Assembly (NCBI GenBank): GCA_958450365.1
Contig: CAUEEP010000925.1
Location: 806,001 to 870,000 of the forward strand
From: Mesorhabditis belari
Lineage: Eukaryota; Nematoda; Chromadorea; Rhabditida; Rhabditidae
Length of the DNA: 64,000 bases
Direction of reading: 5' to 3'
The number at the start of each line of letters is the position of its first letter. The stretch's first letter is position 1. Positions 41,601-51,512 of the stretch are shown here, piece after piece. Under the pieces are notes generated by a model. It searched no databases, had not been told where the DNA came from, and saw nothing but the letters and a program-made list of their open reading frames with translations. Position numbers and translations under genes: made by a program.

Positions 41601-44242
41601 ATTTTGCCGTCCTTTTGGAGTTCTTGTTTCTGGGATCAGAAGTTGGAGAAACAAGCGAAAAAGTCAAAAAGAAGTCAAAAAGCCAAGCTTTTTCTACAAT
41701 TTACACTTCAATAAACTTCAACTCGATAGAGCGAATCTAGAAAATTGCAGAAAAAATCACTCGGTACCTCGATTTTCTCAGAGAAACGAAGAAAATTAGA
41801 AACTTTAAAAGCCTTACACTTTAAAGCAAAGAGCAGCAGCGATCAGCAAACCAAAAACCTAGTTGTCGGTAAGTTTTAAACGCAAAGTGTTCACAAAATC
41901 AGCAAGCACATTAAAGCTTCTCACCATATCATCCCCAAATCTCAAAATGTCTTGTGGTGGAAATGATCCATTCGCTGGCACATATTCATATTGGATTCTC
42001 AAGCCGGTCATCTCGTCCACTCCCAAACGCACCTCATAAGTACTGAAAAGGCAAAAAACTCATAATAAACTCATAACAAACAAACAAACTCTCATAACAA
42101 ACCAGGCTAACAATCAATTTTATCTTTTTCCGGATAACTCTTTGTTTTTTTGGTACCTAATCTATTGGGTTGGTGAATTGAAAACTGCCGGCTATTGTCA
42201 TATGCAACAGTTTGAGCACTTTCTTCAAAAGAAACCTATTTTGGTGTCAATGGAAAAGTTGTAGAGAATCAAAAATCAAGCTTATATCCAAATTTTCAGA
42301 ACGATTCAAAAACTGGTTTTCAAGAGATGCCAAATTTAAGAAAGAAAAGCCAAATTCTCACAAAACTTGCATTTTAAGCGAAACTACTTCGTGTATCTTT
42401 TTGAAAATTTGGCTATAAGCCTACTTTTTGATTCTCTACAATTTTTCTATTGACACCAAAATGGGTTTCTTTTGAAGAAAGTGCTCAAACTGGGAGTCCT
42501 CCATCCTCCTCTCCAGTCCTCCATCCTCCTCTCCAGTCCTCCATTTTTGAGTCTCACACTTGTCTCACACACAAACCAAAATCCTACTATGAAAGAGGAA
42601 TCCGCAAATTGCCTTTAAAATGGGCAGAAGTCATCAATAATAATGGAAGTTATTTGGAATGAATTTATGGTTTTATGTTGAATAAATTTTAGTTCAAAGT
42701 CTCGCAGCTTTCAATTCACCAAACCAATAATTGTTACCTAATCGAGTCATTCGGCCTTCCCGATATGTAAATGATCGCCCCGGTATTCAGCAGTGATTCC
42801 ATATTCTCGATGATTTCCATTGTGTATTCACTGATCGGATCGCTGCCTATCGTCATGCCGGATGTGAGGGAAAAGAACTGAAATTAAGCCTGTAAAGAAG
42901 ACCTTTCGTTACCCAGTGATCAATAATAATAAGTTTCCTAAAGTTCTGACCAATTAAGCTCTCGAGCTCCAATTTGTAGACTTAACAAAATGAATATCTC
43001 CAAGATTGTTCAATCAACTCCATCTCCATCTGCCAGATCTCGAAAACCCGCGGCTACAAATTTACAGCTGAATATCTTCTTTTTGTGCCATCTATAATGC
43101 AAAAGAAGAATGACAATGGCTGGCGAGGTGTTTTTTGTGCAATCGCTTTCCATCTGGCGCACCGCCCTGGCATAAGCACTTCCCTTTTGAATTCCCGAAA
43201 GTAAAGGAGAGGACTGAATCAAAATTTCAATCGAAATTATTGCTTTGTTGGAAAGAAAAGAAAAATAAATGCTTCGACAACGACATCAGAAAGAAAAAGC
43301 GAACTTTCAAAGGACTTGGATTCTTTAACAAAAACGAGCGTTCGCTTTTGATCTGAGACCAATATGCGGCTCACAAAAGTGACAGCACAAATGAGCATCG
43401 CGAGGAGACCAATTTGGATTGTATCTACGTGCCCGGAGGAACGGAAAAATACGTGCAACCTGCTCCTTCCCCTTTACTTTTTTCAAAGGGGAAGCCTTTT
43501 ATACCAGAGGGATTTGCCATTAACAAAAACAAGCGGTCGCTTCTGATCTGGGATCAAGATGCGGCTCACAAAAGTGACAGCACAAAGGAGATCAATTTGG
43601 AAGATCTCGAGAAGATCTCGAGAAGATCTCGAGAAGATCAATTTGGATTGTGTCTATTATGCCTTTTATGCTCACTATGCCCAAATTTCAGAGAGCAATT
43701 TTTGGCTTGAATTTGTTAGTATTTTTGAACAATTTTTGAGGCAGAGAGAACACAAAACTTTCGTTTTTATGGGTCTTTGTTGGTTAAACAAGCAGCTATA
43801 TCGAGAGAACGTTGCGACATGCAATTTCTTTTTACAAAACTAATCAGCTTCGTTCATAAAACATTAGATCTGTTTTGTCTGGGCCATAACTTGACTCCCA
43901 GTAAGCACTTCGGATTGATTTTGAGAATAATTTGCAATCAATGGCTAGGATTTGGTCTGTCAAATGGAAACTGGCTTGGATAAGCCCAACTTTTCGCCGT
44001 AAATAGCCACTAAAAACCGTTTTTAGCTGACGAGAAACTTTTTAAGAGTTTTCAAGAAGGAGGATCGACAAAATACTTGCAACCTGCTCCTTCCCCTTTA
44101 CGTTTTCCAAAAGGGAAGCCTTCTATACCAGAGGGATTTGCCATTAACAAAAACGGTTTTCGATTTTCAAGAAACAAAACTTTTCACTTACCAATACTGA
44201 CATCAAAATCATCGAAAACAATCCGTTCTTCATCTTCGGCAT
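38631..44242 (-). CDS. Secreted protein of about 340 aa, unrecognised family
   Basis: Minus-strand exons: 44192-44242 (MPKMKNGLFSMILMSVL), 42738-42877 (FFSLTSGMTIGSDPISEYTM..), 41925-42042 (TYEVRLGVDEMTGLRIQYEY..), 41529-41629 (KQELQKDGKIYAMDRTG..), 41311-41461 (..LDSQYSIYFTNGKSLWNIF..), 40309-40451 (..CVVVDSGMGTNFTID..), 40090-40263 (YVISNNISGTWTTQGT..), 38631-38777 (VFVQIAGFNYTCPSFFVHNP.. to TGA). A hydrophobic start fits a signal peptide, and there are several Asn glycosylation sequons and few cysteines. Junctions are in phase except into 40451, where the acceptor is out by one base; a small extra exon between 40460 and 41310 is likely. The YSIYFTNGKSLW..FTFPIQNV.SIGLRG stretch resembles a galectin-type beta sandwich strand pattern, but this is only a weak guess. 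AATAAA at 38578. Its introns are packed with mobile DNA. Confidence 0.75.
39464..39950 (+). repeat. 14-bp minisatellite, about 35 copies
   Basis: Unit ACGGTGGACAGACT with point variants (GGCCAGACTAC, CAGACCACGG), in intron between exons 40090-40263 and 38631-38777 of the minus-strand gene. Because 14 is not a multiple of three and the unit has no stop in any plus-strand frame, all three plus frames are open across it (WTDYGGQTTVDRLR-type repeats). Variants are grouped in higher-order blocks (39720-39780 repeated at 39815-39880). Confidence 0.95.
40619..40797. repeat. 180-bp palindromic MITE, copy 1
   Basis: CCATTGGCAATCCAGCTTTG.. AGCTCAAATTTCTTGGTGTT on the left is inverted on the right (..AAGCCAAGATATTTGAGCTCAAA, ACTGCCAATCG). 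The centre has GGTACCAGTCGATAGAGAAG. Within an intron of the secreted-protein gene. Confidence 0.75.
40834..41006. repeat. 180-bp palindromic MITE, copy 2
   Basis: Same family as 40619-40797, in direct orientation 35 bp away: left TTGCCAATCCAACTTTGC.., centre GGTACCAATCGATAGTGAAAG, right AACACCAAGATATTTGAGCTC..TTACCAATGGCAG. Confidence 0.75.
41056..41185 (+). repeat. (TTTG)n microsatellite
   Basis: About 130 bp of TTTG with some TTTC units, in the intron upstream (gene-wise) of exon 40309-40451. Confidence 0.9.
42165..42727 (+). mobile_element. Internally deleted mariner with terminal repeats and TA target sites
   Basis: The left end TTGGGTTGGTGAATTGAAAA is inverted at the right end (TTTCAATTCACCAAACCAA), and TA lies immediately outside both ends (42163-42164, 42728-42729). 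Inside, 42585-42662 encodes YYERGIRKLPLKWAEVINNN and a stop, the typical mariner transposase C-terminus. The left interior holds a second inverted pair (42217-42290 against 42405-42485). It sits in an intron of the secreted-protein gene, ending about 10 bp from the splice donor of exon 42738-42877. Confidence 0.82.
43200..43820 (+). pseudogene. DDE_1-type transposase fragments, two tandem partial copies
   Basis: First copy: ..AAHKSDSTNEH.. and LDCIYVPGGTEKYVQPA (43365-43475). Second copy: KRSLLIWDQDAAHKSDSTKE (43535-43590), then three 12-bp GAAGATCTCGAG repeats and INLDCVYYAF. Both are broken by stops. The segment AACACAAAACTTTCGTTTTT..GGTTAAACAAGCAGC (43750-43800) is the shared 3' part of the family. 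Confidence 0.65.
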
Positions 44243-44480
44243 AACTCGATCGATTCAGGAAATGATGTGAAAATCAAATGAGCTATTTTTCTCCGTGTTC
44301 TCTCGTGAAATCGATGGAATTTCTCGTTTTTCGGGGTTTTTCGAGGCTTCACAGTGGTCATCCGAGCAATTAGCGATGGCTCAACGATGGGCGAAAAAAA
44401 ACCAAAAAAAGCCTTATTGAAAACCATCGAAATGCACATGTTTCGACCGGATTTCGATTGTTGATTGGTTTGGGATATTT

Positions 44481-44730
44481 TTGAGATTGAGAAGCTTTGA
44501 TGTTGTGCTTAGAGGTTGAGAGGCTTTGATGTTGTGCTTGGAGGTTGAGAGGCTTTGATGTTGTGCTTGGAGGTTGAGAAGCTTTGATGTTGTGCTTGGA
44601 GGTTGAGAGGCTTTGATGTTGTGCTTGGAGGTTGAGAGGCTTTGATGTTGTGCTTGGAGGTTGAGAGGCTTTGATGTTGTGCTTGGAGGTTGAGAAGCTT
44701 TGATGTTGTGCTTAGAGGTTGAGAAGCTTT
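44481..44730 (+). repeat. 29-bp minisatellite upstream of the secreted-protein gene
   Basis: About 8.5 copies of AGGTTGAGAGGCTTTGATG.. (29-bp unit ending in TTGTGCTTGG), with GAGAAG/GAGAGG variants. It begins roughly 240 bp upstream of the ATG at 44242 (gene runs leftwards), so it lies in the likely promoter or 5' UTR. Confidence 0.92.
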
Positions 44731-44739
44731 AAAGACAAA

Positions 44740-46060
44740 TGATTTTGATGAAAATGAACAAGAATCATACTTTTGGATACTGCGAAGTGTGCTTTTTAGT
44801 GTAAATAAATTGAAAAAGACATCAAAATTGTTGAAAAGTGCTCGCTCGTCAAATTCAAAAGCGCTTTACCCAATAGCTTAGCATTTCAAGCTCTCATTCG
44901 GGAGTGTGCTTCAGGGATTTTCCTAGGACAAGGAGTGTTTCAAATTGAAATTCTCAAGGAAAAGTCAAGTTAAGCTTAGACTGAAGCTTGACTTTTCACT
45001 TGAATTTGATTTTCCTTTTTTTTCCTGAACACGAAACAAAAAAGTTGATTGAACAATGGCTTTTTAGCTTACAAGGGGATCTTTTCAGAGTGATTGTCAA
45101 CGAAAAATTTGGATTTGGGTACTTAATTTGGGTTTTAAATTTGGATTTGGGTAATTAGTGATTTAAAAGCTACAAAAGGAGATCCGGGAACGGTATCATC
45201 AGCAAATTTCTTCCTTGATTAGAATTTTGTTTCCCCAAATTGGCATACGAGGATGCTGGAGGTCAGTACAGATTTCGAACTCGTTAAATTTGAATATTGA
45301 CAAACCCACTCCCTCCCTGGCACTGAATTATTTCTCGATTTTTCAAAATCTAACGAATCCATGGTGTAGTGTGACATCCAGCTTACGTGCAGCTAAAAGA
45401 ATGTTGAGATTTCGATAAACAGAAATAAAGTTATTCAGCTGATAAGGATTTTCCGTCAAAGTTTACATTTAACTCTAAAATCTGGATGAAATACCGTACC
45501 CCAGGTGCCTTCCTTATCTCGTATCTGTGTTGGCCTCAGGTTTGAGGCCTTAACGACAAATTCCAGAGCCCAGGCTTAGAACTAGCTTCTGGTTTGGCCT
45601 GGCGTACGGGTTGAAACCTTTTGCCCCGGTACTGAGAAGGTTCATTGTCACCAAACTGATCACTCCTTTGCCAGCTTGGTACCAGCTCACTGATTTTGAG
45701 AGCTCCGGCTCATTTGCCCAACTTTGTGCCTTGGCTTTGAAAAACTGATCCTCCAAACTATCAATTTCGAACATCGAACTGATCATTCCCTTATAAAACC
45801 CACCATTTTCTACCCATTCTCCTTTTCTCCTATTTCAACTTCTGCCAGCATTTCCCCCCACTGATTGTCTGTGTGGGAGTGATGCGGAGAACAAGCATCC
45901 ATCCGATTATCTTCCCCTCCTTCTCTTCCTTTTTTCATCTTAACTCTTCCCCTTTTCTCCAAAATCCCCACAATTCTCTAATGTAATCTTCACCAGATTC
46001 AGATCTTTTTCTCCTTGTTTTTTCGTGCTTGATTCTTCTTGTCTACACTTCCTTTCTCCA
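44740..46060. other. No gene seen
   Basis: Unique AT-rich sequence. A GGCCTCAGGTTTGAGGCC palindrome lies at about 45532-45550. A 78-codon minus-strand frame at 45550-45786 has no family character and no splice signals. Confidence 0.4.
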
Positions 46061-46069
46061 GCTTCCAGT

Positions 46070-46870
46070 CAAGCTTCCAGTCACACCCACGCACCACTTT
46101 AAAAAAACGCGAGAAAACCAGCGGAAAAATTAGAAAACAGAACAAAATGAATATCTCCAATCGATTGCCCAACCCCGAAAATCTCCGGCTACAAATTCAC
46201 AGCTGAATATCTTCTTTTTGTGTCATCTACAAAGCAACAGAAGAGTCGCAATGTAAATGAATGGCGAAGTGTTTCTTTGTGCGGGCTTTGTGCAGGCGCG
46301 TAATCGCTCTCCAACTGGCAAATCTCTCTGGTTTTGGCAAACGTAAAGGGGCAGGAGCAGATTGCACGTATTTTTTCGTTCCTCAGGGCACGTAGATACG
46401 CTCCAAATTGATTTTCTCGAGATGCCCCTTTGTGCTGTGACTTTTGTGAGTCACATCTTGTTCCCAGATCAGAACCCGCCTCCCCGCTCTCTTTGCCATT
46501 GGCAATCCAACTTTGAACTCAAATATCTTTGTGTTGGGCTGTTTAATTAGAACAGTTTCTGTACCAATAGATAGAGAAAGCCTTGGCGCATCTAATGATA
46601 TAAAGAATATTGCAATTGGATAGCCCAACACCAAGATATTTGTGCTCAAAGTTAGCTTGCCAATGGCAAAAGGAGCGGGGCTGTCAAATGTCCGATAACC
46701 TCTTCTGGGCATTATGCTCAAATTCTTAAGCTAAATTGCCAACAAATTTTGCCTGGAATTTGTTAGTATTTTTGAACAATTTTTGGACAAAAAGAGAACA
46801 CAAAACTTTCCTTTTTTTGGAGGGACTTTGTTGGTTAAACAAGCCGCTAAATAGAGGGAAAAATGCGATT
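46070..46870 (-). pseudogene. DDE_1-type transposase repeat, minus-strand copy, interrupted by a MITE
   Basis: On the minus strand 46360-46480 encodes VLIWEQDVTHKSHSTKGHLE and INLERIYVP, the same domain as the fragments at 38 and 43 kb. Next to it a 180-bp MITE is inserted (46492-46671). The shared tail (AACACAAAACTTTCC..GGTTAAACAAGCCGC, 46797-46850) lies on the plus strand, so the copy is rearranged. Confidence 0.6.
46492..46671. repeat. 180-bp palindromic MITE, copy 3
   Basis: Left TTTGCCATTGGCAATCCAAC.., right ..AACACCAAGATATTTGTGCT..GCCAATGGCAAA; the arms of about 45-60 bp are inverted copies, and the centre is GTACCAATAGATAGAGAAAG. Confidence 0.78.
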
Positions 46871-46879
46871 CAACTCGAG

Positions 46880-47520
46880 CGTTTTCATTGATTTTTTGTG
46901 ATTGTTTGCTTCAATCCAAACGAGTCGAGGTTCAATTTTATCAAAGCTCCAGTTTTACCAGTCAAAATTCCAGTCGAATTTACCAAACTTTTTGCCAGAA
47001 AATTCTGTCTTGGCGATTTGATTCCTAAAATCTTTTTGCGAAACATCTCCAACCTTTTATTCATTTCATTCAAACGATAATCATCAAAGCAAATGTCAAA
47101 TCATCCAAACGATAATCCGCTCTTAAACTGAGTTATCGGTTCTAATGTAAAAACCCTCAATTTTTCAGTGATATCGTTTTTTCTTCTCAATCGGATCATC
47201 TCCTCCATCACACACAAATCCCCTGGAAAAGTCTAGTCGAACTTCTCTCTGAAGAAAACAGATTTTCCCGTTTCCTTTTGTTTTTGTGTTATTTTCCCCG
47301 ATTTGTTTTCATTTTTTTTCGTTTTTTTCGTTTTTTTTCATTTTCTTTTTGCGGTTTCTTGTTTAGATTAATCCCTTCACTTCCAAAAAAAAAATAAAAA
47401 ACAAAGAAAGAACAAGATCGCGGAGATTTGAAAAAGATTGATCACAATTTTTTTACTTCTCCTAATCAGCAGGAATTATTTGCGACTGCGCCGTCCCCCG
47501 TGGATTGTGGGGCGCCGCGC
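46880..47520. other. No gene seen
   Basis: AT- and T-rich (47260-47360 nearly pure T with G/C interruptions). A GC-rich island GGGGCGCCGCGCCCCCC lies at 47508-47525. No protein-like frame. Confidence 0.4.
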
Positions 47521-47531
47521 CCCCCGTCCTC

Positions 47532-47706
47532 TTTGTCATTGGCAATCCAACTTTGAACTCAAATATCTTGGTGTTGAGGCGTCCAATTTAAGTAGTTTTT
47601 GTACCAATCGATAGAGAAAGACTTGATGCAGCTAATAATACCAAGAATATTTAAATTGGACAGCCCAACACCAAGATATTTGTGCTCAAAGTAAGATTAC
47701 CAATGG
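47532..47706. repeat. 180-bp palindromic MITE, copy 4
   Basis: Left CTTTGTCATTGGCAATCCAA.., right ..CAACACCAAGATATTTGTGC..TTACCAATGGCG, with the same centre (GTACCAATCGATAGAGAAAG). Flanked by G/C-rich DNA. Confidence 0.75.
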
Positions 47707-47784
47707 CGGGGGGCAGGGCGTGTATCGAATCTTGGTGCCCTCTGGAATTAGATCCGATTGTACCAATCGATAGAGAAAGAGAAG

Positions 47785-48420
47785 AGTGGGTAACTTTTTG
47801 GGTAACTAGAGTACTAGAGTACTTTGGGCACTTTTTTGAGTGACACAGAAACAAAGTATTTAGCTCATAGCCTAATTGATGATGTGTTAGCGATTTTTTT
47901 TGTTCCTGGTTTGGATCCATTGTCGATCAGACTTTAGAAAAACACTCGAAAATGTCTTTTTTTAATCAGTAATCTTTTAAATAATATTATTTTGATGTAA
48001 AAAAGGTTTCGACTTTTGAATAATTGACCCAACAGCTACTTTTCAAGCCAATAAATGGGTCACTCTTTGGGCCAAAAAGTCGGTCACTTTTTGGGTAACT
48101 AGGTACTTTTTTGGGTACTAGAGTACTTTGGGCACTTTCTAGAATGACACAGAAACAAAGTGTTTATCTCGTAGCCTAATGGACGATGTGTTAGCAATTT
48201 TTGTCTCTGGTTCAAATCCACTGTCGGTCAAAACTTTAGAAAAACACTCGAAAATGACTTTTTTTAATCAGTAATCTCTTAAATAATATTATTTTGATGT
48301 AAAAAAGGTTTCGACTTTTGAATAATTGACCCAACAGCTACTTTTTGGGTAACTAGAGTTTTAGAGTACTTTGAGCACTTTTTAGAGTGACACAGAAACA
48401 AAGTGTTTAGCTAGTATTCA
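47785..48420 (+). repeat. Direct repeat, two full and one partial copy of about 290 bp
   Basis: The block TTTGGGTAACTAGAGTACTA..GTGACACAGAAACAAAGT..GATGATGTGTTAGC..AACACTCGAAAATG..ATATTATTTTGATGTAAAAA occurs at 47790-48030 and 48085-48325. A third partial copy lies at 48343-48410. The copies differ by few bases. Confidence 0.8.
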
Positions 48421-48424
48421 TTCA

Positions 48425-49630
48425 TTAGACTAGAGCAAAATCCGAAGCACTTTTGTAAAGCTGAAACTGAAGCTTTTGTCAGCATGAGAACAATCCTTTT
48501 CCCCGATTTCAAATCCTTGTCTCAATCCCCACCCTTCCCGTCATTTCGTCAAATCGTGGCTCGATACACTTGGGCTTCTCCTCCTTCTTCTCCCCTATTC
48601 CATCCGTTGGCCCCACTTCCTGGCTCTGTGAAGAATTTGTAGAAGTTTCTCCCTCAAAAAAAAAACCAAAAAAAAGGGATTGGAGGGGGTTTCAGCTTCT
48701 AAAAGAAGGGAAATCCTGAAAAAGAGCTCCCTTCGCATAAAGAAGTTCCCAAAAAGAGTTCCCAAAAAGAGTAAGGCTGGGTAGGGGTAGGCAAGGGTGT
48801 CTTCTCATTAGCGGACCTCCTCTCTCCTCTTTCAGCCTTTCTCCCTTTCAGCCTTTCTCCTTTTTCTGCCAAATCCCCAGAAAACACTGAGATTCTCTTA
48901 TTTAAGTTTTGAATAGATATTTAAATAGATTGAATAGATATTCTTTAAACTAGTTGAGCTGAGAAATAGTGCTTTTTGTGAGGCTACAGGAGTGATTGAA
49001 GCTTTGTGAGGCTACAGGAGTGATTGAAGCTTTGTGAAGCTAGCTATAACGATTTGGCTTGCTTGACAACTTCAAGACTTTCAGAGCTTTTCGGCGAAAA
49101 GTCAAAGTCACTAGCTTTCAAGTGACTTTGGCTTGGAATTAAATGCAAGTTTTCAATCTTCAAACAATCTCCAGAGTGATCTTTGAAGTACCTAAGTGCT
49201 ATCAAGAGTCGAAAGCTCTTTTTAGTCTATGTCTGTGCTGATAAAATGTAGAGTATCGGATTTAAAGCCCAATCTCAAAGCCCTAAATCTGATAATCTAG
49301 ACATGATCACTATAAACTACAAAAATGACCACTGTAACTTTCTTTAGAATTGATATTTTTGGGTTGGCTTTTTCGAAAGCTGGCATTTGGCATTCGAAAG
49401 CTCTTGAGATTCTCTATTTTTTGAGCTATAGATCGTGTGAATCCGGTAGATTTGAAGCAAGTTAGAAGCGTTTTTAGTTTACGTTTGTAGTTTGTAGCGT
49501 CCATGTCTAATCCTTTGTGTTCTGAACACGGACAGAATCAGGTTGCAAAGATGATCGAGCCGAGAAGATCAAGGATTTCTATAGAACTTATCAGCGAGCC
49601 TCTTGATTAAGCATAAAAAGGGCGCCTGGG
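48425..49630. other. No gene seen
   Basis: Pyrimidine-rich start (48490-48640), a 40-bp direct repeat (GAGGCTACAGGAGTGATTGA at 48980 and 49009), and at 49310-49510 a copy of the foldback half described at 61068-61255. No supported gene. Confidence 0.4.
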
Positions 49631-49636
49631 GAAATC

Positions 49637-49745
49637 CGAGTCTATCTGTACCGTAATCCAAGTCTATTTGCACCGTAATCCAAGTCTATCTGTACCGTAA
49701 CCCGAGGCTATCTGTACCGTAATCCGAGTCTATCTGTACCGCAGC
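49637..49745 (+). repeat. 22-bp tandem repeat
   Basis: About five copies of CCGAGTCTATCTGTACCGTA-AT with AA/GG variants. Confidence 0.85.
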
Positions 49746-49929
49746 TACCGCAAGCCTTGGGCTAACAAAATCAAATCGAATAGCTACTTCGATTACTAAA
49801 GCTTTTGTAGACAAATAAATCTATTATCCAAAGAGTGGCAAGTCATCCCAAGTACATACACGTATTATCATTCTTCTCATTAGTGTGGACCCTTGAAAAA
49901 GTAAGGGTCTAGGATCCTAGCCTTGCTCC

Positions 49930-50080
49930 TATCCCCACCCTTGCTCAGCCCTACCCAGCCCCTACCCCATCCTGTGGACCCTAGCCCCAGCCCTACTCAG
50001 CCCCTACCCCACCCTGTGGGTCCTAGCCTCAGCCCTACCCAACCCCTACCCCACCATGTGGGTCCTGGCCCCAGCTCTTT
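49930..50080 (+). repeat. 45-bp tandem repeat, C-rich
   Basis: Three copies of a unit containing CCCCTACCCCACCCTGTGGG and CCTAGCC-CAGCCCTACCCA. The PSPTQPLPHPVGPS-type open frame is a repeat product. Confidence 0.8.
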
Positions 50081-50099
50081 TCTAGTTCTTTTCTCTCCT

Positions 50100-51040
50100 T
50101 CCCCCCGTCCCGCCAGCCCTACATAGAGGACCCGATCGATGCCCCATAGGGCCATTCGATCCCCACAACACAGAGAAACTCGGCCAATTCCCCTCTCACT
50201 CCTCTCAACACTTTGTCTCTCTCTTTTCAATTCGTTTTCTTGCCGTGTGCCCTCCAGCATTGATGATTCTCGTCTCTTCAACTCCCTTTCCTCTATAAAC
50301 CGCACCGCAGCACTTGCAATCTCTACCTCTCCCACCTCTCCATATTTCTCTTTTAAGAATTTCTGCTCTTTCCTCTTTGTTTTCTTGCCATGTGCCCTCC
50401 AGCATTGATGATTCTCTTCAGCATTTCTCTCGTTTCTTTATGTTTTTCGAGATTCACTGTCGTTCTCTACTCCTCTCCTCCTCCACTCCGCTCACAGACC
50501 TCTCCTCGAAAATTGAACTATTTTTTTTGCGAATGCTGGAGCGCACACTCTCTAAAAATGCAAAGACCCAACCATTTTGCCGTCACTTTTTCCCTCGGCA
50601 CTTTTCCCTCGACACTTGTCTCCTCAATCTTTCCCCGAATTCTTGCACTTCTCCGCCGTTTCTTCGCACTTTTCATGCATCCTGGAATGCACTCTGTGCC
50701 CCAGAATCCTTCATTCTCCGCATTTCTGGATTCTTTCATTTTCTTTCTTCTCCACCTTCTCCCTCCTTTTCATCCATCAATTCCCGGTCTGCCCCCGACA
50801 CTTTCCATGCAAATCACACTCGATTCCCCCCTTCCCCGTCCGCTCCTTTTTTCTCCCATTCCTTTCTCTCTCCATTTTTTTTTCATAAACAGTTATTGAC
50901 TCTGATAAGTTTTGTTGGAGTTAATGGAACTCTGGCTCGACGAACTTTGTGCTTAAAAAGTGTAAACATGTCTTTTCTCGTGTACTTTCTGGTTTCTACT
51001 TTCTTTTTTGCTATTTACCAGTACAAAGGAATTTTCTGAA
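50100..51040. other. Pyrimidine-rich stretch with long but non-gene-like open frames
   Basis: The plus strand is mostly C and T with few purines, so stop codons (which need A or G) are rare. Frames of up to 241 codons are open and rich in Ser, Phe, Leu and Pro. A block around 50220-50270 repeats at 50375-50420 (TTTTCTTGCC-TGTGCCCTCC). No splice-bounded exon or family motif. Confidence 0.55.
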
Positions 51041-51372
51041 AGTACAAGTGCCTGCCGATTATATAATTTGATTGGATCTGAGCTTGGAGCTGGTATTTGA
51101 CTTGACAACTCTTAACTTTGCTAACATTTGCATGCTTGTTGTTTTTATCTGATGCCTGGGGGAGGTTGTCTTGGGGCAAGTAAATCCTTTTTAGTACTCA
51201 GTTTTGACTCTGACACTGACTCTGACACTGACTCTGATCACTATTACAGAACCTGAAGTTGGCTGGTTATGGTTACACTCAAACTTTAGGCTCAGATCAA
51301 TCAAAACTAGACAAATATTAGGTTGAGTACTTCGAAGGAAATAGCCAGAATTTCTGACAACAATCTCCAGTC

Positions 51373-51440
51373 AAGCTCTTCCAACCAAGCTCTTCCAGTC
51401 AAGCTCTTCCAACCAAGCTCTTCCAGCCAAGCTCTTCCAG
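51373..51440 (+). repeat. 14-bp repeat (CAAGCTCTTCCAGC), left block
   Basis: About five units of CAAGCTCTTCCAAC/GTC. The same repeat lies inside the neighbouring mariner at 51803-51905. Confidence 0.8.
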
Positions 51441-51512
51441 TGGGCGTGACCGCTTGGGATTTGTAGATCCTCATTCGATAGATCTCATGATGAATCGATG
51501 ACCAAATAAATT

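Noticed and set aside
44481..44730. 29-bp repeats considered as a CRISPR array
   Set aside because: There are no spacers between units and no cas genes; simple tandem repeat.
45550..45786. 78-codon minus-strand frame
   Set aside because: No homology signal, no splice sites and no conservation visible within the window.
46898..47080. Overlapping 60-62 codon frames on both strands
   Set aside because: Mutually overlapping, no motifs; chance frames.
49923..50126. Proline-rich PSPTQPLPHPVGPS frame
   Set aside because: Translation of a 45-bp C-rich tandem repeat.
50314..51039. 241-codon open frame, Ser/Phe/Leu/Pro-rich
   Set aside because: The strand is pyrimidine-rich so stops are rare in all frames; overlapping frames of similar length exist, and there are no family motifs or exon signals.
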